NCBI GenBank assembly: GCA_947462335.1
Contig: OX381707.1
Coordinates: forward strand, 84,344,610 to 84,408,609
Reading direction: 5' to 3'
Length of the DNA stretch: 64,000 bases
Origin: Harmothoe impar
Taxonomy: Eukaryota; Annelida; Polychaeta; Phyllodocida; Polynoidae
Part shown: piece after piece, positions 24,926 through 34,080 of the stretch
Position numbering within the stretch: position 1 is the stretch's first letter
Layout: each line of letters starts with the position of its first letter
Notes under the pieces: generated by a model
Databases searched by the model: none
Seen by the model: only the letters and a program-made list of their open reading frames with translations
Told to the model about the DNA's origin: nothing
Position numbers and translations under genes: made by a program

Positions 24926-25867
24926 CAAAGCTCAGTCTGGGCATTTGAAGGATCTTAAAGACACATTGCCCTGTAATACAGCTCTAATATTCATGGACTT
25001 TGCTGAGAATTATTTCATCATAGTACAGTAAAGGATTGTATTGGGATAACTCCCAGGCAACGCTTCACCCTACAGTTATATACTATTGAGAAGGTGAAGA
25101 GCTTAAAGATAGTATCTCACCTTGAAGGAACCAAATTTCCCTTTTCATATTGTGTATGTTCCAAAGGACATAGCTTAGCTATTTGTTAAGTATCTGAGCC
25201 CTTATAGATGGTCTCTAAATATGTTAAAATAAGCAGAATTCACCCTTAATAAGTTACTGTCTACCAGTCCTAAATGCCCCTAACCCTATTACACCACATA
25301 GGGGAGGGATAACAGCCCTAGTGGCACTCATGAACCCTTGATAGCCTGTTCAGTCCACCCATGAGTGCATTGAAAGGGCAAAGTTAAGACTCAATGTGTG
25401 TACATTTCAGCCTGGGTACCTAGGTATGGCCATGTGTTGAAATGGGCAGATTTGCCCCCTACCCACCACAGATTAGCTACAAAGGCAGGTATTTCCCTGC
25501 AATAAGGTATGTCAAGTGAAAAACAGGTAATGCAAGAGCATGTGAAAAGAGCATAAAGTGTTGTCTGCACTGCGTTAGGTGCAATACTATTAAGACACTA
25601 TGTACTTGCTTTGTCAGTGACTATCTCAAACATGACAAAGTGAGTGTTTATTCATTCCAGGAAACGTGTCTAGACAAAGAAGACTACAATGTCAAACGAA
25701 TGTGGCCAAAGGGACCATTAAATACCTTCAGATGGCCCGCCAGAAAAGACATATGGGTCACACCCAAAATCATCATTTTGTGTGCAACTGCAGCCCCAAA
25801 AACCACTGATAGAAGAACCTACAAAATGCAACAGAGGGCATGCAAAGGCATCTGTGACAAGTATAAC
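24926..25867. other. Loop of the foldback element
   Basis: The unpaired centre between the inverted arms. The small ORFs at 25640-25879 and 25782-26021 run into the right arm and show no recognisable domain. Confidence 0.45.
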
Positions 25868-26293
25868 CTTAGCTTATGACAGCAAAATTAGGGGTAAGAA
25901 CTCACAGTGCAATATAACAGGTAAACAATCATATTGCAGAAATGTGTTTTTTTTAATTAATTTAAATATTTATTTTAACTATAAGAAAATGCAGAAACAT
26001 TTTGTTGTTATATCTATTTGATGGGTAATGATTTTGTAGATCAAGGAATATATTTTCCAAAGTTTAAAATGTTTTTGGACATAGCCAAAATGGCCACCAA
26101 AGTTGGGTGATTTTCATAAAAGAAGCCAATTCTCTTATATTCATGACGCGATTTTAATGGAAATAAAGTCCGGAAAGAGATTTTGACTATACTCAATTGA
26201 AAGATACTGATGCGATTATTTAAGAAAAAAATATAGCCAGGTGTTTCAAGTTATTGCACACATAGGAAATGACCACCAAAGTTGGCCTACTTT

Positions 26294-26299
26294 ACTAAG
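26294..26299 (+). repeat. Target site duplication, left copy (ACTAAG)
   Basis: ACTAAG precedes the left end of the 9.7-kb element and is repeated at 36000-36005 just after the right end. Joining the flanks with a single copy gives CTACTTTACTAAGTGACCC, which matches the uninterrupted foldback arm on the opposite strand near 24483-24507 (CATTTTGATAAGTGACCC). Confidence 0.85.
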
Positions 26300-26815
26300 A
26301 GTAGTATAGTATGTATCGGAACGGGACTATAGTTAAGTACTGTTTATTACTCAATCGACATGCAGCCAATCAGAGGCCTCCATTTGGTCACGTGACCCCC
26401 TCATTTGCATAATTACGTAATAGGCCACGCCCCTCATTTGCATAATTACGTAATAGACTACGCCCCCTTGATCACCAGCCAATCAGGGGCCCCCATTTGG
26501 TCACGTGACCCCCTCATTTGCATAATAGACCACGCCCCCTTGATCACGTGACCCCCTCATTTGCATAGTAGACTACGCCCCTTTGATCACCAGCCAATCA
26601 GTGGCTTCCATTTGGTCAGGTGACTCCCTCATTTGCATAATCATGGATCACGTGACCCCCTCATTTGCATAATAGGACCACACCCTCTTGGTCACGTGAC
26701 CGGAAGCGCTCTTTATTTAGAAAATAGGCCACACCCCCTTGGTCACGTGACCTGACCCCCTCCCTCATTTGCATAATATAGACAATAGACAGACTACGCT
26801 TCCCTTTTGGTCACA
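26300..26815 (+). promoter_or_regulatory. Left terminal motif array (CCAAT, octamer, CACGTG)
   Basis: Seven exact ATTTGCAT octamers start at 26403, 26436, 26516, 26559, 26631, 26663 and 26767, each in a CTCATTTGCATA context. Interleaved are three AGCCAATCAG CCAAT boxes (from 26366), six CACGTG E-boxes, repeated CACGCCCC-type boxes and two ATTACGTAAT palindromes. Octamer plus CCAAT is the known promoter grammar of vertebrate H2B genes; CACGTG is bound by Myc/USF-type factors. The order repeats as modules, so the array grew by duplication. It could equally be a transposase-binding or replication array. Confidence 0.7.
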
Positions 26816-26843
26816 TGACTTGGACTAGCTAATGGGAGGCTTC

Positions 26844-26977
26844 TATAAGGGGCGAGGGGAGGGGAGGGGGGGGGGGGGGAGGGGGGCACTTTAAGATGCA
26901 TGGGGAGGGGAGGGGGGGAGGGGGGCACTATTTATGGGGTGGGCGGGCACTTGGGGGGGAGGGGGGGCTTTTGGGGT
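26844..26977 (+). repeat. TATAAG followed by G-rich tract
   Basis: A CTATAAGGGG sequence at 26843-26852, a possible TATA element after the motif array, runs into about 125 bp dominated by runs of three to fourteen G, broken by three GGGCAC(T/A)-type words. Strand asymmetry is extreme, and G-quadruplex or R-loop formation on this strand is plausible. A shorter tract of the same style (GAGGGGGGGGAGGGGCACTC) follows the second element end near 62140. Confidence 0.6.
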
Positions 26978-28350
26978 CTGCTCGGGAGAAAAAAAAAAAT
27001 TATCTGATCTCTAGGGAATCGCTTCCTCTCTACCCCCCTTTAGGGGGGGTAGGGAGGAGGCGAGTCGGAGGTGACTGTAGAGGAGTTTTTCGGTGACTTG
27101 ATGCTTTTCAAACGACTGTGCTGATAGTTGATGAATTTGACTTTTTGACTTGAATATTTCATGCGACTTTGTGACTTGTAAGCGAAAGCGAAAGCGACTT
27201 TGCGACTCGTAACTCTTTAAATAAAGAGGTGGCTTTGTAACCTCAGGGGGGAGATCTTTCTACACCCCCACGGAGTAGAAAGGATCTCGGTTGATTGACT
27301 GTACTTTGACTTGTTGTTGTAAACAAAAAAACAAAAAAAAAAAAAAAAAAAAAATCAATGAATAGAACAACCCCCTCATTGCTAACAAAGGAACGACTTT
27401 TGAATTACACAAATGACCCTCTTTTTGTAGGGGTTAGCGGTAACTCGACTTGAATTAGAGTATTAGGGAGAGCAAAACGCGACTACACACTGTCTCAGAC
27501 TGTCGTCTTACGGCCCGGATAACAATAACCCTAGTTACCTCGGTTACTGTTGCTCAAGAGACGGCGATGGATCTGGTCACGTGGATACTGAAAGAAGGTC
27601 TACCTATAACCACCACGCTAGTTTGAACGCGGCGGGTATGAGTCATCATGGGGCTCTTGACGGGTGGGTCCTCCCCATGCAGCCGTATGTCGAATTTAAG
27701 AAATGGCCATGTCACACGTCACTAAGGGAGAAAACGTTTTTTGAAAATATTTAGAACCCGAATTTGAGCATTCTGGTACATTTTTAAGGACCCAGACACT
27801 GCAAAGCCGAGTACCATCCAAGAGAAAAAAAAATTTGGCGAAATGTTTAGGCTTGAAATGGTACTTTTCTGATGCACTCTTTGAACATTTTTTTTTTTTT
27901 TTCCTCATGTCACTATGGTCCATGGCACATGAGGGACTCAAGAAATGCCACATGTCCCATGTCACTTAGATGTCCGTGCCCGTGTCGTCGTATCGAATTT
28001 TAAGAAAATGCCCATGTCACCATATCGAATTTAGGGGTCTAGTGACATCAGCATGTCCGGCTATCCTCCACAAATTTAGCTCTAAAATGTTTACTTTTTT
28101 TTTTGGGCTGATTTTTCATCATTTTAAAAAACAATAGGTTGTTTGAAATGTTTGCTGTTGTAAATAGAAACAAAAACAAAACAAAGCGCATGGTAAGATT
28201 ATGTCACATTTTCAAGTGGCGGGTCCGCGCGAGGCTTATTCAGCCTCTTCGTGGATCCGCGACTCCAATGTGATCATATACTAATCACCGGTGTTTACGG
28301 TATTATATACTAAGGTATGAGACGGGTCTTACAGAAAAGGTGTCTAAAGA
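26978..28350. other. Element interior without a clear gene
   Basis: Contains GAAAGCGAAAGC at 27184-27195, a short inverted repeat TTTCTAC/GTAGAAA near 27256-27281, an A-rich run at 27328-27354, and a twice-repeated 'TCGAATTT..AAGAAA..CCATGTCAC' segment (27689-27715 and 27992-28019). No ORF over 90 aa. The minus-strand ORF 27696-27965 has no recognisable feature. Confidence 0.45.
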
Positions 28351-28500
28351 GCCCTGTGACCTGATTGAAATGACGTCAGCGCCGTCTGCTCGTCAGTGCC
28401 CGGCTGTAGCCCGTAGGACATGTTATTCTGCTTTTCTGGATGTTTTGAAATATTTTGATTTAACTGTTAATACCTGATAACAAGCCTCTGAAGCAGATTT

Positions 28501-28719
28501 TTGGTCGAGCACCTGTTCTCTACTCTTCCATCGATTAGCTGCTTCAGCAAAAAAAAATCGCGCGCGCGGTCTAGTCTATATGACGGAGTCGCTAAAGCTC
28601 TGTTTAGAGAGTGGAACTTGACCTTGAGTATAGACTCAGTACTAACTGAACGCCCCGCGGGGTCACCCCTCACCACGTGGGAATATGTACAAGCTCTGGT
28701 TCTTCACTTTACGGCTTGA
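28501..28719 (+). CDS. Possible small ORF, unrecognised
   Basis: A 72-aa ORF. Its second half (ALFREWNLTLSIDSVL through TTWEYVQALVLHFTA) has a protein-like composition and is less AT-driven than its surroundings. A TGACGTCA cAMP-response-type site lies about 130 bp upstream (near 28372), and a GC-rich CGCGCGCGCGG stretch lies inside the ORF. There is no strong start context and no family is recognised. It could be an exon of a longer gene or chance. Confidence 0.2.
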   Translation: MVEHLFSTLPSISCFSKKKSRARSSLYDGVAKALFREWNLTLSIDSVLTERPAGSPLTTWEYVQALVLHFTA

Positions 28720-29155
28720 CTAAAACTGAGACGCGTCCATGATAAACTCTAGCCTTTTTTTTCCTTTACTAGGATCGAGAGAGAGATTTTAAATGGGGCG
28801 GTTATCTAAATAGCGTGGAACTAAAATCAGGCTGCGGCAGATAGTATCTCTGCGCACCTCAAGACTCAACGTAACTTTCACTCTCCAGCAGAAGTTTAGT
28901 TGTGACTAATGATGGGCGGCGACCGTCGTGCACCGGCGGACATTGGAGAGTGTTGGAGAGCTGAACCTTACAGACATATAAATCAATCGCTTTGGTGGAA
29001 ATATCTCGCCATAGATTGGAACCAAATACTTATCTAATGGAATCGTTATCAGTTTTCAGTTTTCTTGCCGTACAAAATTTATTTCCCACTCTTCACGTGG
29101 TGATAGCTGAAGGTCGCTCGTCGTAGGTACGTGTGACCGGAACACCCTTTTTGTT

Positions 29156-29165
29156 TTTGGCGCGG
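29156..29165 (+). promoter_or_regulatory. E2F-type site upstream of small gene
   Basis: TTTGGCGCGG matches the E2F consensus TTTSGCGC. It lies about 180 bp upstream of a TATA box and 378 bp upstream of the chosen start codon at 29534. A CACGTG at 29096 and an inverted CCAAT (ATTGG, 29015-29019) lie further upstream. Confidence 0.5.
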
Positions 29166-29338
29166 GTTGACATCAGATTTGTACCGTACTGTCGCGATTA
29201 AGAGCTCTGAGGGAGGGCTTTTCAATTCGGTGAAGTTCTTACTCAGGAGCTATATACAAGCCAGGCGCTGGCGCTTATTCAAAGTCGCGATTTTAGTGCT
29301 TGAGAAAAAACATTTGGAGGCTCTTATACTCCGGCGCT

Positions 29339-29346
29339 TATAAAAG
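29339..29346 (+). promoter_or_regulatory. TATA box
   Basis: TATAAAAG is an exact core TATA element, predicting initiation near 29370. The 5' leader to the start codon at 29534 would be about 165 nt. A TGACGTCA element (29490-29497) lies in that leader. Confidence 0.55.
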
Positions 29347-29533
29347 ACCGGCACGCTTTTCAACACTAGTTGCTTTATCGCGACCGTACGGTATGACTTC
29401 GGTGTCAAAAGATCCCAAACTCCAAATAAGGAAGTGAAACGACGTCGTCTGTCTACCTCGTGCGCGTCATAGCGTCGTCGAAAATAGTGTGACGTCAGCA
29501 TCTCTCAGGCGGCTAGGAAGTCAGTTCGACAAA

Positions 29534-29887
29534 ATGGCTCACGGAGTGAACTTCGTGGCCGTTTCTCGATCTATGATCGATGCGGCCGTGGAGAAGGAAT
29601 TCGTAGCCGTGCAACAGAGAGAGGAGGCGGAGAGACAGAACTTCGTGGCCGTTTCTCGATCTATGATCGATGCGGCCGTGGAGAAGCAGTTCTTTGCCTC
29701 GCTACAGAGAGAGGAGAGACAGCGGACTGCTGCTGAAGCAGAGGGTGTGGTGGATGAGCTGATCGAGAACGTCGCTGATCAACTCATCCGCCGGTGCGTG
29801 GAGCAGGTCAAGCAGCAAGTCTGCATGGAGGAAGGACTACCGCCCGCCGTGCTGGAGGAGCTGCTGAAGGACTGCCACGCGTTATGA
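29534..29887 (+). CDS. Small acidic helical protein, histone-type mRNA end
   Basis: A 117-aa single-exon ORF. I choose the ATG at 29534 (AAAATGG, a good start context) over the in-frame ATG at 29489, which overlaps a TGACGTCA site. Residues 6-35 and 36-65 are a tandem duplication: each begins NFVAVSRSMIDAAVEK, with 48 bp identical at 29549-29596 and 29639-29686, followed by a charged Q/R/E-rich half. Residues 66-117 look amphipathic (VVDELIENVADQLIRR, VLEELLKD). By my count there are 22 acidic and 13 basic residues, so it is not a histone. Codons are GC-rich, unlike the flanks. No signal peptide, membrane segment or known domain is seen. A histone-type stem-loop follows the stop. The function is unknown; helix-mediated oligomerisation is a guess. 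Confidence 0.65.
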   Translation: MAHGVNFVAVSRSMIDAAVEKEFVAVQQREEAERQNFVAVSRSMIDAAVEKQFFASLQREERQRTAAEAEGVVDELIENVADQLIRRCVEQVKQQVCMEEGLPPAVLEELLKDCHAL

Positions 29888-29939
29888 CCACGCCCTCCGC
29901 TTCAGCAGCAAGGTCCCTGCGACCCTCTCTCTACCAAAC

Positions 29940-29955
29940 GGTCCTTTTAAGGACC
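29940..29955 (+). terminator. Histone-type mRNA 3' stem-loop
   Basis: GGTCCTTTTAAGGACC forms a 6-bp stem with a TTTA loop and fits the metazoan replication-dependent histone consensus GGYYYUUHUHARRRCC at all 16 positions. It is 52 nt after the stop codon at 29885-29887, a normal histone distance. It is followed by AACCA, like the usual ACCA, and by a purine-rich AAAAGTTGAAAA at 29969-29980, in the place of the U7-pairing downstream element. No AATAAA is seen just downstream. Chance remains possible for a 16-nt structure, but its position after a compact intronless ORF argues for function. Confidence 0.6.
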
Positions 29956-30116
29956 AACCACTGATCACAAAAGTTGAAAATCAATCTCAATATAATATAC
30001 GCATCAGAAAAACCCCTAATACGCTATACACTGAAACCCTGTTGAGTAGGTAGATCGAGTTGGGCATTTTTTTTAGGAAGAGCAATCAGGTCATCGTGTG
30101 GAGATCATCAGGTGTC

Positions 30117-30250
<134 letters not shown>

Positions 30251-30589
30251 TTTATACAAATACAATTATTCATTCCTTTCAGCAAGAAAATTAGCTCAAT
30301 GTAATCATATGATTTTAACTGCCCTACTTATCAGAGCCTTGACGCCATCTGACCGCCCCCCTTTTCAGGATCTAAATGGAAATTCACCGCCACCGCTTTT
30401 CAGAGTACTGCAGCGCCATTACCTAATTCTTTTGTATGTGAAAAAAAACCAAAAAAAAAACAGCACTGATAAGGGGTTTAATTAGACAGATATTGGTTTC
30501 TACACTATCAAAAAAAAAAAAAACCCTCAGCGCTTTAATGCTAAAGGTGGCAATAGTGCTTTAATGCGCTACACCCTTTGTCGATATGC

Positions 30590-30660
30590 CAGTGTATGCA
30601 TGCATGCAGCCCTGGTGAGGAACTCTGAGTGCCGCATTCATGACTTATGACGACAACGGG
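30590..30660. repeat. Degenerate GATGCA/GCAGCCCTGG element
   Basis: CATGCAGCCCTGGTGAGGAA and CGCATTCATGACTTATGACG resemble the small inverted-repeat family at 2405-2475, 53118-53190 and 58756-58907. If correct, a common local MITE has inserted into the 9.7-kb element. Confidence 0.4.
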
Positions 30661-30744
30661 CACTGCACATTAAAGCGCTATGCGACTATTAAAGGGTTAG
30701 ATCCAGTCTTGCTACAGGCATCCAGAATGCTATACCCAGAGTTG

Positions 30745-32035
30745 GCGGTCTGGTCCAGACTGCTGTACACAGATTGTAGACGGGATGGCAGGTTGCTGCC
30801 AGACTATCCCTCTGGTACGATATGCGGCTGGCGCGGCCGAGCCTGTCTTATATGATGCTGAGTCTAACTATGTATTAGATACCCTACGAGTAACTGAGAG
30901 TATGTCAAAATAATCACGGCAAACTGACTGGCGTCTTCATAGGATCATAGGGTGGTTATTATTACATAACTCAGTAACCTTTGGTTATGTGTTAGATAGA
31001 GTACACTTGGACACGGTTATTCCATATACCCGCTGCCCCACAGGGTCAAGACGAGGTGATTTAAATAATAAGACCCAGACGGGTAAAATAGCCAAAGTCA
31101 ACAATGACCTGTTTTTTTGTTTTTTTTGGGGTTTTTTTTTTTAGCCAATATGGACAAAGAGACACGGGGTGCTGTACACAGGTTGTGGACGGGCTGTTGG
31201 GTCACTGCCAGACTATCTCCCTGGTCCGATATGCAGCCGGCGTGGCCGAGCCTGTCTTATATGATGCTGAGTCTAACTATGTATTAGATACCCTACGAGT
31301 AACTGAGAGTATGTCAAAATAATCACGGCAAACTGACTGGCGCCTTCATAGGATCATAGGGTGGTTATTATTACATAACTCAGTAACCTTTGGTTATGTG
31401 TTAGATAGAGTACACTTGGACACGGTTATTCCATATACCCACTGCCCCACAGGGTCAAGACGAGGTGATTTAAATAATAAGACCCAGACGGGTAAAATAG
31501 CCAAAGTCAACAATGACCTGTTTTTTTTGTTTTTTTTTAGCCAATATGGACAAAGAGACAAGGGGTGCTGTACACAGGTTGTGGACGGGCTGGTGGGTCA
31601 CTGCCAGACTATCTCCCTGGTCCGATATGCAGCCTGCGTGGCCGAGACTGTCTTATATGAGGCTGAGTCTAATTATGTATTAAATGTGCTACGAGTAACT
31701 GAGAGTGTGTCAAAATAATCACGGCAAACTGACTGGCGACCTCATAGGTCAGTTATTATTACATAACTATTATTACATAACTCAGTAACCTTCGGTTATG
31801 TGTTAGATAGCGTGCACTTGGACACGTTTATTCCATGTACCCGCTGCCCCACAGGGTCAACACGAGGTGTTTAAATAATAAGACCCAGACGGGTAAAATA
31901 GCCAAGTCAACAATGTCCTGTTTTTTTTTTTTTTTTAGCCAATATGGACAAAGAGAAACGGGGTGCTGTACACAGCTTGTGAACGGGGTGGCGGGTCGCT
32001 GCCAGACTATCCCCTGGTCCGATATGCGGTAAATT
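30745..32035 (+). repeat. About 397-bp tandem array with exon-like units
   Basis: Three units plus a partial one. Unit starts marked by CCAATATGGACAAAGAGA are at 31145, 31541 and 31939 (spacing 396 and 398), and the first unit is truncated on its left. Each start is preceded by a long T-rich tract ending in TAG, which looks like a splice acceptor. Each of the first three units then has an open frame ending VTES(M/V)SK and a TAA stop (for example within 31104-31322). The frame is kept in unit 1, but differences between units are largely amino-acid changing. It could be repeated 3' exons of an element gene or a plain satellite. A conserved ACATAAC/GTTATGT inverted repeat lies in the second half of the units. 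Confidence 0.7.
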
Positions 32036-32242
32036 TTCTGCACCGTGTGACAACGACCGATCAGCTACCAACCTATTTTTGGTTATTTTTCTATTCAGTT
32101 TTTGATCAGCGCACTTTATTAGCGTGGTTTTTTTTTAAAATTTTTTTTAATCATAAATAATATGTAGACTTGGAAAAAAAAAGAGAACTGACATGTCGCT
32201 GTTTTGTCACTAAACCCAAAGACCCACCCACCCCGTAGGAAG

Positions 32243-32474
32243 GGGAGACGTTTGTGAACGTTCCCTTAGGTCTCTATTCTTTATTTATTGTGTGGCCCCT
32301 AAAGAGGGGCCAACCAACTGACACTGTCAGTTGGTTAGTAGATGCTACTCAACATGGGCGTAATTAATTACACCTAGTGTTGAGAAACAACATGCCTGAG
32401 CTCAAAAGGCCCCCGTTGAGTGGGGGCCCTTGTGGCACAACGAGTTGGTTCGTTTTTCAGATTGCCGACTCGGC
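32243..32474. other. Cluster of adjacent hairpins, possible structured RNA
   Basis: Successive inverted repeats with almost no spacer. GGGA-ACGTT/AACGT-TCCC is at 32243-32265, GGCCCCT/AGGGGCC with a 4-nt loop at 32294-32311, and AACCAACTGAC/GTCAGTTGGTT with a 3-nt loop at 32312-32336. CTCAACA/TGTTGAG enclosing GTAA/TTAC is at 32348-32384. GGCCCCC/GGGGGCC is at 32408-32428, TTGTG/CACAA at 32430-32440, AACGA/TCGTT at 32439-32454 and GCCGA/TCGGC at 32464-32474. Density is far above the surroundings. It could be a non-coding RNA, a recombination or replication site, or transcript processing signals. No known RNA family is recognised. Confidence 0.55.
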
Positions 32475-33310
32475 GAGAGTTTCTGCCTATGTATCTTTTA
32501 TAAAGCCTTAGATATGGTGTGGTATTTTTCATCTCGCTATAGTTTAGTTGGTATTCAAAGAAACTGCCTCATTTCTATCAGAAATACACAATATTGAATT
32601 GTTTTTTATATTTTAATATATTCAGAAGCACACTTTGTTGCCTATATAGCTCATTATGCGTTGAAATGTTCGCGAGCATCGTAGGAATGTACAAATCCCC
32701 TATTGTGGCGCCATCTGACGAAAGAGCAAGGAACTATACGTGACCTGAACCCCGCCCTCAGCGCGTTCGTTATTCGCATCTTTGACAGCGACTAAGAGAC
32801 GCTCAAACTGTCTCTTATTTAGTTTGAACTTATCACAAATTTGTCTTTGATAGGTCGTAGATCGACTTCTGACTTTTTAGTTAGAATAAAAAACAAGTGA
32901 CGCCGCCACAGACCCGCGCATTAACGCGCTCCGCCGTCTTCAGAGGGCCGAGTCTATAGTACAGTAGATTCTACTGTGTACTTACACTAACAGTGCTACA
33001 TATACATACCTGAGTCATAAGTGGGTTTTTTTTAGTTGTTTTTTAGGGGAAAAAAGTGATCTACTCACCCAAACCGCTATTAGTAGGTAACCTGTATGAC
33101 CCATGCCGCAAACATCTGCCTCGTGACTGATAGTGTACCGGTGGTGAAGTGCTGTTGCAAGAACAATTGAGGCTCTTTATATAGCTGAGAGAGCGAATGG
33201 CCTAATCTTGTTTTCACCTTGAGCCCCACCCTATTCCAGAGAGGGTATCAAAAATCGCATGTACACGTATATGGGCTTATAGCTGGTGAATAGATAAGGC
33301 GGGGCACCTG
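32475..33310. other. Element interior, nothing recognised
   Basis: Single-copy-looking sequence inside the 9.7-kb element without a convincing ORF, RNA gene or repeat. Confidence 0.5.
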
Positions 33311-33315
33311 TGTAT

Positions 33316-33780
33316 ACTAAGACTCCAGGGGGCGTTTTAACGACAGGTGTGACGCGCCAGCCCGTGGAGGGAGCTTTTTTGTTTTTCACTTAGAGAGCGT
33401 ATACAAAGCCTACAGGGGGTGATTAACGCCAGGTGTGACGCGCCAGCTAGTGGCCGGATCACCTCATCTTCTAAGCTTTTGTTTTCACCTAGAGAGGGGA
33501 TCGAGAGTGTATACAAAAAACTACAGGGGTGTTTAACGCGGCCAGCTGCCTACATGCTATAGTCTAAGCCTGTTTTCAGCTAGAGAGGGATCTACATCAC
33601 CTAAGCTCTTTCCACCCTTAAATCGATCTGATAATTACCATAAAGAAGAGTAATGCGCGTTACATGTCTATGGGCTTATAGCTGAGTAAGAGCTTAAGAT
33701 GCTAGTCAACTGTGTATGCAAAAAAAACAAACTACAGGGGGTGTCTAAAGTCGATTGTCATGCGTCAGCGGGCGGACAGA
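33316..33780 (+). repeat. Degenerate ~110-bp repeats
   Basis: Four diverged units share CTACAGGGGG, a GTGTGACGCGCCAGC core and a CTAGAGAG(G)GATC-like segment, near 33328, 33412, 33521 and 33735. The first two share AGGTGTGACGCGCCAGC exactly, and the last retains only GTCATGCGTCAGCGGG. The GACGCGCC/GGCGCG-type core is CpG-rich compared with its surroundings. Confidence 0.6.
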
Positions 33781-34080
33781 AGTCTGCCACTCTAGCTGTG
33801 ACTACAAGCGCGTGCGTGTGGTAGACAGCTTAAATCAAACACGAGTTAAGCTCCTTATAGCTTCCTACTGTCTGCGGATTCGAGTCTTTTGTTTTTTTCA
33901 TGTATTTCCTCGGAGGGTCGAACAGGATTAAAGATGTAACGAACCCGCGCCTACACAGGTAGACAGCCGGTCGCCTTCCTAGTGAGAGTTTTCCTCCTGA
34001 GTTAAGAAGCTTATCTCGGAGCCTAGTACATAAGCGAGAGTGAAACATGAGTCCCACACACTTCTTCAACCACCTTCAGC

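Noticed and set aside
28231..28247. GAGGCTTATTCAGCCTC as another histone-type stem-loop
   Set aside because: A 6-bp stem is present, but the loop is 5 nt and the closing bases do not fit the GG...CC consensus.
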